From: Bacteroidales bacterium
Lineage (GTDB): Bacteria; Bacteroidota; Bacteroidia; Bacteroidales; UBA10428
Assembly (NCBI GenBank): GCA_016935595.1
Contig: JAFGQQ010000239.1
Span: 1 to 5,851, forward strand
Length of the DNA stretch: 5,851 nt
Direction of reading: 5' to 3'
Positions 1 to 5,851 of this stretch are shown here, piece by piece. Position 1 is the stretch's first letter; each line of letters opens with the position of its first letter. The notes beneath the pieces are model-generated. The model had not been told where the DNA came from. It ran no database searches and saw only the letters and a program-made list of their open reading frames with translations. The position numbers and the translations under genes were made by a program.

Positions 1-285
1 CCATGCTATTGCCCCTGCACACATTGCGCAAGGTTCAACGGTAACATAAAGAGAACAATCATTTAAATATTTGCTTCCTAAAAAATTAGATGCTGCTGTA
101 ATTGCCAGTATTTCGGCATGGGCTGTAATATCAGTCAATAATTCTACCGAATTATATGCCCTGGCAATCACCTGATTGTTTGCCACAATAACAGCCCCAA
201 CAGGCACTTCGTTATTTTCGAAGGCTTTATTTGCCTCAACAAGCGCCTGTTTCATAAAGTATTCATCTGTAAATATATTATCCAT
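1..285 (-). CDS. tadA: tRNA-specific adenosine deaminase TadA, partial (C-terminus beyond the left window edge)
   Basis: This gene reads leftward from an ATG at 285-283 and stays open to base 1, giving 95 codons of a protein that is usually about 145-160 aa. The enzyme converts adenosine to inosine at wobble position 34 of tRNA (tRNA-Arg ACG in most bacteria) in the cytoplasm. The visible part has the cytidine/deoxycytidylate deaminase fold signatures: EVPVGAVIV near residues 26-34, the active-site HAE at residues 56-58 (His56 zinc ligand, Glu58 proton shuttle), and PCAMC at residues 85-89 with the two zinc cysteines C86 and C89. The start is supported by the usual short helical lead-in (DEYFMKQALVEA) before the core. 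There is no Shine-Dalgarno sequence. It is divergent from aspS. The HAE and PCxxC pair, with the TadA-like spacing and N-terminus, makes a free cytidine or guanine deaminase less likely, but the missing C-terminus leaves a little doubt. Confidence 0.93.
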   Translation of the reverse strand, partial: MDNIFTDEYFMKQALVEANKAFENNEVPVGAVIVANNQVIARAYNSVELLTDITAHAEILAITAASNFLGSKYLNDCSLYVTVEPCAMCAGAIAW

Positions 286-355
286 ACTGTTTAAATTGTG
301 GGTAAATTTAAATAAAATAGTTTGTGTTACAGTACCCGATTTAATTGAAATAAAG

Positions 356-363
356 TATTTTTG
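356..363 (+). promoter_or_regulatory. Candidate Bacteroidota -7 promoter element for aspS
   Basis: TATTTTTG matches the Bacteroidota sigma-A -7 consensus TAnnTTTG exactly. It lies 42 bp before the aspS ATG and would give a leader of roughly 35 nt. No convincing -33 TTG element sits at the expected spacing upstream, and the region is A/T-rich, so this is a motif match only. No equally good match was found on the minus strand for tadA. Confidence 0.4.
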
Positions 364-405
364 AAACTTATTTTTTAATCATTATTTAATTCTAATTCAA
401 ATAAG

Positions 406-2160
406 ATGTATCGGACACATACTTGTGGAGAGCTCAGAATATCTGATGTAAATAAACATGTTACTCTTGCCGGATGGGTGCAAAGGATAAGAAAATTTGG
501 CACTATAACGTTTATTGATTTACGCGACCGTTATGGCATTACCCAATTGTTTTTTGACGAAAACATAAAAAAAGAATTGACTATAACTGCAAACTCCTTA
601 GGCCGTGAATTTGTAATCCAGGTTGAAGGAAAAACACTTGAACGGTCGAATAAAAATAAAAATATTCCTACGGGTGATATTGAAATATTAGTTGAAAAAG
701 TTACTGTTTTAAACCCCTCTGAAATTCCTCCTTTTACAGTTGAAACAGAAACCGATGGAGGTGACGAATTAAGAATGAAATACCGGTATATTGATTTACG
801 AAGAGAAGTTGTACGAAAAAATCTTGAATTGCGCCACAAAATGGCCATAGAAACCCGCAATTATTTGAGCTCGAATGGATTTATCGAAGTTGAGACCCCT
901 GTTTTAATAAAATCAACACCCGAAGGAGCAAGAGATTTTGTTGTCCCTTCGCGCATGAGCCCGGGTGAGTTTTACGCATTACCCCAATCACCCCAGACTT
1001 TTAAACAATTATTAATGGTAGCCGGGTTTGATAAATATTTTCAGATTGTTAAATGTTTCAGGGATGAAGACTTACGTGCCGACCGTCAGCCAGAGTTTAC
1101 ACAAATCGATTGTGAGATGTCATTTGTTGAAAGACATGATATTTTAAAAACTTTTGAGGGACTAACAAAACATCTTTTTAAAAAAGTATTAAATCTTGAT
1201 TTTAACGGAAGCTTTCCACAGATGAGTTATGCTGACGCAATTGAGAATTACGGTTCGGATAAACCGGATATTCGTTTTGGGATGAAATTTAAAGATATTT
1301 CATCCATTGTTAAAGGAAAAGGTTTTAAAGTTTTTGATAATGCTGAATATATAGGTGCAATAATCGCAGAAGGCTGCTCAGAATACTCAAGAAAACAACT
1401 CGATAATTTAACCACATTTGTACAAAAACCTCAAATAGGAGCTAAAGGTTTGGTATATGTAAAATGCAATATTGACGGCACATTTAAATCTTCGGTCGAT
1501 AGTTTTTATAATGCCGTTGATTTAAAAAACTGGTCAAATATTACCGAAGCCAAACCGGGCGATTTAATATTAATACTCGCAGGAAATAAAAAGCAAACAT
1601 TAAATGCTTTAAACGAACTCCGGCTCGAAATGGGAAACCTTTTGGGATTGAGAAAAAAAGGCACTTTCAGTCCTTTATGGGTAGTTGATTTCCCCTTACT
1701 TGAATGGGATGAAGAAGAAAAACGGTTTTTTGCAATGCACCATCCGTTCACTTCACCCAACCCTGATGATATACATCTGTTCGATTCCAGTCCCGGCGAA
1801 ATACGCGCTAATGCATACGACCTTGTAATAAATGGAATTGAAATCGGGGGAGGTTCTATCCGGATTCACAATTCTGAATTACAACAAAAAATGTTTGACA
1901 CATTGGGTTTTACAAAAGAAGAAGCTGTATATCAGTTTGGATTTCTTATGAATGCATTTAAATACGGGGCACCACCACACGGGGGAATTGCATTTGGATT
2001 TGACAGGCTGGTTTCACTTTTTGCCGGAATAGACTCAATACGCGATGTGATTGCATTTCCAAAAAACAATTCCGGACGCGACGTAATGATCGATTCACCG
2101 TCTAAAATAGCCGATAAACAATTAAACGAATTAAACCTTCTTATAAAAAAAGATAAGTAA
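406..2160 (+). CDS. aspS: Aspartyl-tRNA synthetase (class IIb, bacterial type)
   Basis: AspRS charges tRNA-Asp with aspartate using ATP in the cytoplasm. The 584-aa length is typical of bacterial AspRS. Domain order: N-terminal OB-fold anticodon-binding domain (about 1-105, with [10 protein letters not shown] at 23-32), class II motif 1 region around GFIEVETP (158-165), the conserved STPEGARDF loop (170-178), QSPQ at 194-197 near the aspartate site, motif 2 [14 protein letters not shown] (218-231), the bacteria-specific GAD insertion (about 295-405, after GSDKPD at 283-288), MHHPF at 444-448, [10 protein letters not shown] at 477-486, and motif 3 GFDRL at 531-535. All expected catalytic signatures are present and the frame is intact. 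The ATG at 406 is favoured because [11 protein letters not shown] is the standard family N-terminus. There is no Shine-Dalgarno sequence. Phe31 sits where some non-discriminating enzymes have His, which hints at a tRNA-Asp-specific enzyme. It is divergent from tadA and may be co-transcribed with the STAS gene downstream. Confidence 0.98.
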   Translation: MYRTHTCGELRISDVNKHVTLAGWVQRIRKFGTITFIDLRDRYGITQLFFDENIKKELTITANSLGREFVIQVEGKTLERSNKNKNIPTGDIEILVEKVTVLNPSEIPPFTVETETDGGDELRMKYRYIDLRREVVRKNLELRHKMAIETRNYLSSNGFIEVETPVLIKSTPEGARDFVVPSRMSPGEFYALPQSPQTFKQLLMVAGFDKYFQIVKCFRDEDLRADRQPEFTQIDCEMSFVERHDILKTFEGLTKHLFKKVLNLDFNGSFPQMSYADAIENYGSDKPDIRFGMKFKDISSIVKGKGFKVFDNAEYIGAIIAEGCSEYSRKQLDNLTTFVQKPQIGAKGLVYVKCNIDGTFKSSVDSFYNAVDLKNWSNITEAKPGDLILILAGNKKQTLNALNELRLEMGNLLGLRKKGTFSPLWVVDFPLLEWDEEEKRFFAMHHPFTSPNPDDIHLFDSSPGEIRANAYDLVINGIEIGGGSIRIHNSELQQKMFDTLGFTKEEAVYQFGFLMNAFKYGAPPHGGIAFGFDRLVSLFAGIDSIRDVIAFPKNNSGRDVMIDSPSKIADKQLNELNLLIKKDK

Positions 2161-2236
2161 TTAACTTCATATTGTTGATAACAAAAGAAAAAAAACATTT
2201 CATATATAAATATTCACTTTTATTTTGCAATCCCAA

Positions 2237-2572
2237 ATGACTTATACTAAATTAGGTATGCTTCAGGTAGCAAAAGAAAACAATAATTACATTATTTCAT
2301 TTAATAAAGAAATAAACCGTATTAATTTATTTATATCCGAAGAAGTTAAAGATATTCTTACAAAATTTGTAAACCAACCCGGAAGCAGGTTAATTTTAGA
2401 CTTACAAGGAATTAAATTTATTGATACAACCGGTTTTACCGTTTTGTTATATATTTATAATTCGGCAAAAGAAAACGGGTGCTCGCTAAGTTTCCGGAAT
2501 ATTGACCCAGACGTACTGGAATTATTTGAAGTAGCAAAGGTGAAAGATATTTTTGAAATATGTAAAAATTAA
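2237..2572 (+). CDS. Stand-alone STAS-domain protein (anti-sigma factor antagonist type)
   Basis: This 111-aa protein is essentially a single STAS domain, the fold of SpoIIAA/RsbV anti-anti-sigma factors. Such proteins normally bind and release a partner (anti-sigma kinase or other target) depending on phosphorylation of a Ser/Thr. Seen in the sequence: a beta-strand pair at 18-33 (YIISF, RINLFI), the central SRLILDLQGIKFIDTTGF (50-67), and a C-terminal helix LELFEVAKVKDIFEI. In DTTG (63-66), Thr65 aligns with the phosphorylated Ser of the SpoIIAA DSSG motif. I start it at the ATG at 2237; an in-frame TTG four codons earlier (2225) and an internal ATG at 2258 are possible alternatives. It lies 76 bp after aspS with no clear terminator between them, so read-through is plausible. 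No anti-sigma kinase, phosphatase or sigma factor gene is nearby, so its partner is unknown. Its stop directly abuts the stop of the convergent corrinoid gene. Confidence 0.88.
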   Translation: MTYTKLGMLQVAKENNNYIISFNKEINRINLFISEEVKDILTKFVNQPGSRLILDLQGIKFIDTTGFTVLLYIYNSAKENGCSLSFRNIDPDVLELFEVAKVKDIFEICKN

Positions 2573-3241
2573 CTATCCAATTTGCTCTTTTAAATATTTT
2601 ACTGCTCCTTGTGGATCGGGTGAATAAAAATCGGCCCCTATTTTCTGACAAAAATCATTAGTAACCGGAGCCCCTCCAATTAAGACTTTATTATTTGGAT
2701 ATTCACTTTTTAATTTTGCAACGGTATCCTGCATATTTCCCATTGTTGTAGTAAGCAACGCCGACAGGCCAATATAAGCATCTGGATGAGTTTTTATTGC
2801 TTCAATAATTTTATCGGCTTTAACATCAACTCCCAGGTCAATTACCTTCCAACCCGATCCTTCAATTGCCATTTTAACCAGATTTTTTCCAATATCATGT
2901 AAATCGCCTTGTACAGTAGCTAAAATAAATGTACCTTTTTGTGCCAGCTCACCCGAACTAAAGAAAGGCTTTAAATGTTCAATTGCGGCATTCATAGCTT
3001 TTGCCGACATTAACATCTGGGGTATAAATATTTTCTTTTCTGCAAACTTCTGCCCTACCCTTTCCATACCAACAACTAAGGCATCATTTAAAATCGATGT
3101 TGCGCTAATTCCCTGTTCAAGTGCCTGTTTTGTCAATTCATCTGCACCATCCTGGTCTTTTAAGTTTGGTGGATAAGGTGCTTGTTTATTTACTTTTCCG
3201 AATTCAATGCAAACTATTAATTTATCAAGTATTTCATTCAT
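2573..3241 (-). CDS. Methyltransferase cognate corrinoid protein (MtaC/MtbC-like, B12-binding)
   Basis: This 222-aa protein has the two-part layout of corrinoid shuttle proteins such as MtaC, MtbC and MttC and the B12 module of MetH. A helical cap domain (about 1-95) contains the GMERVGQKFAEKKIFIPQML stretch (58-77). A Rossmann-type cobalamin-binding domain (about 103-222) carries D113-x-H115-x-x-G118, in which His115 is the expected lower cobalt ligand, then S160-A-L162 and G189-G190. Such proteins carry a methyl group on cob(I)alamin between a substrate-specific methyltransferase and a second methyltransferase. The cap domain has an insertion of about 12 residues with PYPP (23-26) that the simplest family members lack. 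The start at 3241 gives the expected cap-domain N-terminus; no Shine-Dalgarno sequence precedes it. It is divergent from the UroD-like methyltransferase, its probable partner. The methylated substrate is unknown, and no reductive-activation ATPase is in the window. Confidence 0.93.
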   Translation of the reverse strand: MNEILDKLIVCIEFGKVNKQAPYPPNLKDQDGADELTKQALEQGISATSILNDALVVGMERVGQKFAEKKIFIPQMLMSAKAMNAAIEHLKPFFSSGELAQKGTFILATVQGDLHDIGKNLVKMAIEGSGWKVIDLGVDVKADKIIEAIKTHPDAYIGLSALLTTTMGNMQDTVAKLKSEYPNNKVLIGGAPVTNDFCQKIGADFYSPDPQGAVKYLKEQIG

Positions 3242-3294
3242 ATTTTTTCAATTTGGCCGTAAAAATAACTATTTCAATTTAAAATACATATTTT

Positions 3295-3302
3295 TACTTT
3301 TG
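3295..3302 (+). promoter_or_regulatory. Candidate -7 promoter element for the UroD-like methyltransferase gene
   Basis: TACTTTTG fits the Bacteroidota TAnnTTTG consensus exactly. Transcription would start near 3309, at the edge of the palindrome at 3309-3328, leaving a leader of about 65 nt before the ATG at 3374. No clear -33 TTG is seen at the usual spacing. This is motif evidence only, in an A/T-rich spacer. Confidence 0.4.
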
Positions 3303-3308
3303 ATTTGT

Positions 3309-3328
3309 CTTCATAAAAAAATATGAAG
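3309..3328. promoter_or_regulatory. Palindrome in the shared intergenic region, possible operator
   Basis: Two perfect 7-bp arms, CTTCATA (3309-3315) and TATGAAG (3322-3328), flank a spacer of six A residues. The symmetry and 20-bp span suit a dimeric regulator. The site lies between the two candidate outward-facing promoters of the corrinoid and methyltransferase genes, so one bound protein could affect both. An RNA hairpin in the leader is an alternative. A chance inverted repeat in A/T-rich DNA cannot be excluded. I recognise no specific regulator family. Confidence 0.4.
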
Positions 3329-3341
3329 TATATTTAAACCC

Positions 3342-3349
3342 CAAAAATA
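3342..3349 (-). promoter_or_regulatory. Candidate -7 promoter element for the corrinoid protein gene
   Basis: Read on the minus strand this is TATTTTTG, an exact TAnnTTTG match. It would start transcription near 3335 and give a leader of about 95 nt that includes the palindrome. No well-spaced -33 TTG is visible. It is weaker than the plus-strand candidate because the leader is long. Confidence 0.3.
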
Positions 3350-3373
3350 AATTTAATTAAACTCTTTAAAGAT

Positions 3374-4399
3374 ATGACTGACAAACAATGGAAAGACTTG
3401 ATTTCTGTAATAAACGGGGAAACAAAAAAAGAAATCCCAATTGGATTTATAATTGATTGTCCGTGGTTACCAAACTGGTATGGAATAAGCATTTTAGATT
3501 ATTTTACGAACGATGAACTTTGGTTAAAAGCTAACTTAAAAGCTATTGATACTTTTCACGATGTAATGTTTTTGCCTGGCTTCTGGAGCGAATATGGTAT
3601 GTGTACCGAACCGTCTGCCTTTGGCGCTAAATGTGTTTTTTGGAAAAATGAATTCCCTTTTGCAGAAAAGACAATAAATACTATCGAAGACATTGATAAT
3701 ATCACAGTACCAAATCCTGAAACTGACGGCCTTTTGCCATTTATGCTAAACCGTTTAGTCCAGGCACGTCCAAAAATTGAATCTGCAGGACATAAAATAA
3801 AATTTTCAGTTTCACGTGGCCCGTTAAACATTGCATCATTTTTGATGGGAACAACCGAATTTTTAACTGCAATAATGATGGACCCTGACAGGACACATAA
3901 ATTACTACGTATTATCACCGATTTTCTTAAATCCTGGCATGAATTGCAAAGAAAAGCAATTCCAACTATTGAAGGAATTATGATGCTTGATGATATTGTT
4001 GGTTTTGTTGGCGAAGACGAATTTAAAGAATTTGGCCTGCCCTATTTAAAAGAGTTGTATGACGTGGATTTACCTGTTAAATTTTTCCACAATGATGCAG
4101 ACTGCACGGTATCGGTAAAATATTATCCTGAAGCTGGCATTAATTTTTATAATCCGGGTATACACATGACAATAAACCAACTTAAAGAAGCCACATTGAA
4201 TAATACTACAATTTTAGGCAACATTCCGCCGCGTGATGTTTTGGCAATCGGAACCGCGCAGGAGGTTACCAAAGCTGTAAAGGAATTGCTGAATGATCTA
4301 AAAGACAAATCTCATTTTATTTTGTCCTGTGGTGGAGGCATGCCGCCTAATGTTTCGACCGAAAATATTAAAGCATTTATAAAAGCAGCCAGGGAATAA
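3374..4399 (+). CDS. UroD-superfamily methyltransferase-like protein (probable corrinoid-dependent methyl transfer)
   Basis: This 341-aa protein has the TIM-barrel uroporphyrinogen decarboxylase fold shared by HemE and by the methylcobamide methyltransferases MtaA, MtbA and CmuA. It is probably not HemE: the N-terminal PxWxMRQAGR signature is absent, and the equivalent region reads IPIGFIIDCPWLPNW (21-35). Other landmarks are FLPGFWSEYGM (66-76), TEPSAFG (78-84), LDDIVGF (205-211), LGNIPPRDVL (281-290) and SCGGGMPPNVSTENI (318-332). Where MtaA/MtbA have the zinc motif H-x-C, this protein has H239-N-D241, with C244 nearby and a C-terminal C319 about two residues ahead of the usual cysteine. 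The divergent corrinoid protein gene supports a role moving methyl groups to or from a B12 cofactor; donor and acceptor are unknown. It starts at the ATG at 3374 without a Shine-Dalgarno sequence and ends 1 bp from the convergent stop. The superfamily is certain; the methyltransferase role is inferred. Confidence 0.88.
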   Translation: MTDKQWKDLISVINGETKKEIPIGFIIDCPWLPNWYGISILDYFTNDELWLKANLKAIDTFHDVMFLPGFWSEYGMCTEPSAFGAKCVFWKNEFPFAEKTINTIEDIDNITVPNPETDGLLPFMLNRLVQARPKIESAGHKIKFSVSRGPLNIASFLMGTTEFLTAIMMDPDRTHKLLRIITDFLKSWHELQRKAIPTIEGIMMLDDIVGFVGEDEFKEFGLPYLKELYDVDLPVKFFHNDADCTVSVKYYPEAGINFYNPGIHMTINQLKEATLNNTTILGNIPPRDVLAIGTAQEVTKAVKELLNDLKDKSHFILSCGGGMPPNVSTENIKAFIKAARE

Positions 4400-4400
4400 T

Positions 4401-5851
4401 TTAGAAGCCAAAATTAAATCCAACTAACAGGGTGTTTTGTTTTCCCTGCAAATATTCAGGGGTAAATAAATCTAAATAATATTCAGCGCTTTTTCCATCA
4501 ACATCATGGCCCTGAATATTACTGATATAATATTCAATACGGAGATAGGAGTTATTTAAAAATTCATAACTGCATTTAAATGTGATACTCTCATTTTCCC
4601 ATGTTATATCTTTTAATACTGGATTAGCTGTTACATCGCGTCCTGTAATTAACCTGTATTCATAAATATTACCATGTTTAGCCATTAAATACGAAACCGA
4701 TAAATTTGTTTTTTTAAAAGGTTTAATCCTAATTTGAGCAAACAATTCCTGAGAATTATCAGTTAAATAATGGCCTAAATTAAATTGATTGGATTCAAAA
4801 GACAAGGTTTCAAGCCTGTGCTGGAAAGTAAGAGGAGAGGTGCGTGTAAACTCTCCAGTTATAGAGATGTTTCTTATCGGCCAATTTGAAAGCCTTGATC
4901 CGATTTTAAAACTATAGAAATTATGCAAAGTATCATTAAAAATGCGAGAAAAATTCAGTTCATCAATAAAAAGCGAACTATATATATGAAAGTGCTTAAT
5001 TGCCCGCAGGCTTATATTTCCAAATAGTTGAGAATTCTGGTTATCGATAGAATGGTTTAATGTATGATCGATAGATTTATAAAACATAAACGGGATAAGG
5101 TATGCTGGATTTAAATCCATATCGCTGTAAATAATCGAGTTCCCTAAAGAAATGTTTACCCCTTTAAAAGGTGATAAAGTAAACATATTGCCAGCCATAT
5201 ATTTGTTGATGTATGTTTTACGGTATTTGCCATCTGATGCAACATAAAGCCTTGAACTATCAATCACTTCCGAAACCAGCCAGCCATGAAAATAATTAAA
5301 ATCGAACCATTTTGCAGGGTTTATGTGAAACTTTATCATTGGAAATGAAGGTGTCCTTCCTGAAAGTATATTTGCCCCGTTATAATTGTCCCCCCAGATT
5401 ATATTATCTTTAACAAGCCCTATTTCGCCCCAGTTCCAGGATAAAATAATACCTCCAATCATTTCGTTAAAATCAGCCCCTATTATGGCATTCTTGTTAT
5501 GTTGATAAGCACCGCCTTTTAATTGGGTATAATAACCGGGTTCGGCAAGAACCTTATTTATATGGTTATCTCTTAAGCTGGCGTAAAATCCCACATGTTT
5601 CCCAACTCCTGCTTTTAATTCCGCTCCTCCCCAGGTATGTGTTACGTTACCGCTATCATTCATCCAAAAATTAATGCCCCAAATAGGTTTAACTGAAATT
5701 GAAAAGAGAGAATCTTTGTAAAAAAACCCGAATGGATTTAGCGATGTAACAAAATTCGAGCTTTTATTAAAAATATTTAATTTAGCTTTTTGAGAATACG
5801 GGTTCAAATTATCTTGAACTACAAATTTATACTCATTTAAATAAAACTCTA
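4401..5851 (-). CDS. Outer-membrane beta-barrel protein, Wzi-like capsule assembly family, partial (N-terminus beyond the right edge)
   Basis: The reading frame is open from the right window edge to the TAA at 4403-4401, giving 482 full codons. A TTG at 5807-5805 is not a credible start, because coding-like sequence (EFYLNEYKFVVQDN) continues upstream in frame, so the signal peptide and true start are outside the window. Many short alternating hydrophobic/polar strands separated by turns, high Asn, Tyr, Phe and Trp content, and the terminal NFGF-stop with a final Phe are typical of a BAM-inserted outer-membrane barrel. Segments resembling Wzi family proteins are DNIIWGDNYNGANILSGR (around 5408-5355), FNYFHGWL, and the SDMDLNPAYLIPFMFYKS region followed by DNQNSQLFGN. 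Wzi binds surface polysaccharide and helps anchor or assemble capsule. A RemB-like gliding or surface protein, or an uncharacterised Bacteroidota barrel, is an alternative. No capsule genes are visible next to it. Confidence 0.75.
   Translation of the reverse strand, partial: EFYLNEYKFVVQDNLNPYSQKAKLNIFNKSSNFVTSLNPFGFFYKDSLFSISVKPIWGINFWMNDSGNVTHTWGGAELKAGVGKHVGFYASLRDNHINKVLAEPGYYTQLKGGAYQHNKNAIIGADFNEMIGGIILSWNWGEIGLVKDNIIWGDNYNGANILSGRTPSFPMIKFHINPAKWFDFNYFHGWLVSEVIDSSRLYVASDGKYRKTYINKYMAGNMFTLSPFKGVNISLGNSIIYSDMDLNPAYLIPFMFYKSIDHTLNHSIDNQNSQLFGNISLRAIKHFHIYSSLFIDELNFSRIFNDTLHNFYSFKIGSRLSNWPIRNISITGEFTRTSPLTFQHRLETLSFESNQFNLGHYLTDNSQELFAQIRIKPFKKTNLSVSYLMAKHGNIYEYRLITGRDVTANPVLKDITWENESITFKCSYEFLNNSYLRIEYYISNIQGHDVDGKSAEYYLDLFTPEYLQGKQNTLLVGFNFGF

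Noticed and set aside
176..364. Plus-strand 62-codon open frame at the left side
   Set aside because: It overlaps the start of tadA on the opposite strand, has no recognisable motif, and tadA has clear catalytic signatures.
531..860. Minus-strand open frame inside aspS (also 1506-1760 and 1932-2198)
   Set aside because: These are antisense shadows of a strongly conserved AspRS coding sequence and show no family motifs.
2161..2236. Possible terminator between aspS and the STAS gene (TTGTT-GAT-AACAA near 2173-2185)
   Set aside because: The stem is only 5 A/T-rich pairs with a 3-nt loop and is followed by A rather than T residues on the plus strand, so it is not a credible intrinsic terminator.
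3242..3373. Possible cobalamin riboswitch before the corrinoid or methyltransferase gene
   Set aside because: The spacer is only 132 bp, A/T-rich, and lacks a B12-box-like conserved core or the multi-stem layout of a cobalamin riboswitch.
3556..3918. Minus-strand 120-codon open frame inside the UroD-like gene
   Set aside because: It is antisense to conserved UroD-family motifs, and its composition fits a shadow frame.
3374..4399. Calling the UroD-like protein HemE (uroporphyrinogen decarboxylase of haem synthesis)
   Set aside because: The N-terminal MRQAGR substrate-binding signature of HemE is absent, and the neighbour is a corrinoid protein rather than haem genes.
4451..4520. 11-bp inverted repeat, AATATTCAGGG (4451-4461) and CCCTGAATATT (4510-4520)
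   Set aside because: Both arms lie in coding sequence of the barrel gene (LQG and IQG codons), the spacer is 48 bp, and a match this short is expected by chance fairly often in a window of this size and A/T bias.

Overview
This 5.85-kb window looks like ordinary chromosomal DNA from a member of the Bacteroidota, possibly an anaerobic Bacteroidales or Marinilabiliales relative. The evidence is low G+C content (roughly a third by eye), no Shine-Dalgarno sequences before any start codon, A/T-rich leaders, several matches to the TAnnTTTG -7 promoter element of this phylum, and an aspartyl-tRNA synthetase starting with a Bacteroides-like [11 protein letters not shown]. Genus-level placement is not possible from the sequence alone.

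Layout from left to right. (1) 1-285, minus strand: the N-terminal 95 codons of the tRNA adenosine deaminase gene tadA, cut by the window edge. (2) 406-2160, plus strand: a complete aspS (AspRS, 584 aa), divergent from tadA across a 120-bp gap. (3) 2237-2572, plus strand: a small stand-alone STAS-domain protein (anti-sigma factor antagonist type), 76 bp behind aspS. (4) 2573-3241, minus strand: a methyltransferase-type corrinoid (B12-binding) protein whose stop codon directly abuts the STAS stop codon. (5) 3374-4399, plus strand: a UroD-superfamily methyltransferase-like protein, divergent from the corrinoid gene across a 132-bp intergenic region. (6) 4401-5851, minus strand: an outer-membrane beta-barrel resembling Wzi-type capsule-assembly proteins, convergent with gene 5 (1 bp between stop codons) and open at the right edge, so its N-terminus is missing.

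Functional reading. tadA and aspS are translation housekeeping genes. The most interesting part is the divergent pair 4/5. A B12-carrying shuttle protein and a UroD-type methyltransferase are the two partners expected in a corrinoid-dependent methyl-transfer system like MtaC/MtaA, but no substrate-specific MtaB/MttB-type methyltransferase and no corrinoid-reactivating ATPase lie in the window. The UroD-like protein also departs from the MtaA/MtbA zinc motif: it has H239-x-D241 in place of H-x-C, and its C-terminal cysteine is shifted. The shared 132-bp spacer holds a 7+7-bp palindrome between two candidate promoters facing outwards, which suggests coordinated regulation. The methyl donor and acceptor cannot be read from the sequence. 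There are no RNA genes, mobile elements, CRISPR arrays or riboswitches that I can support, and no gene-free stretch exceeds 132 bp.
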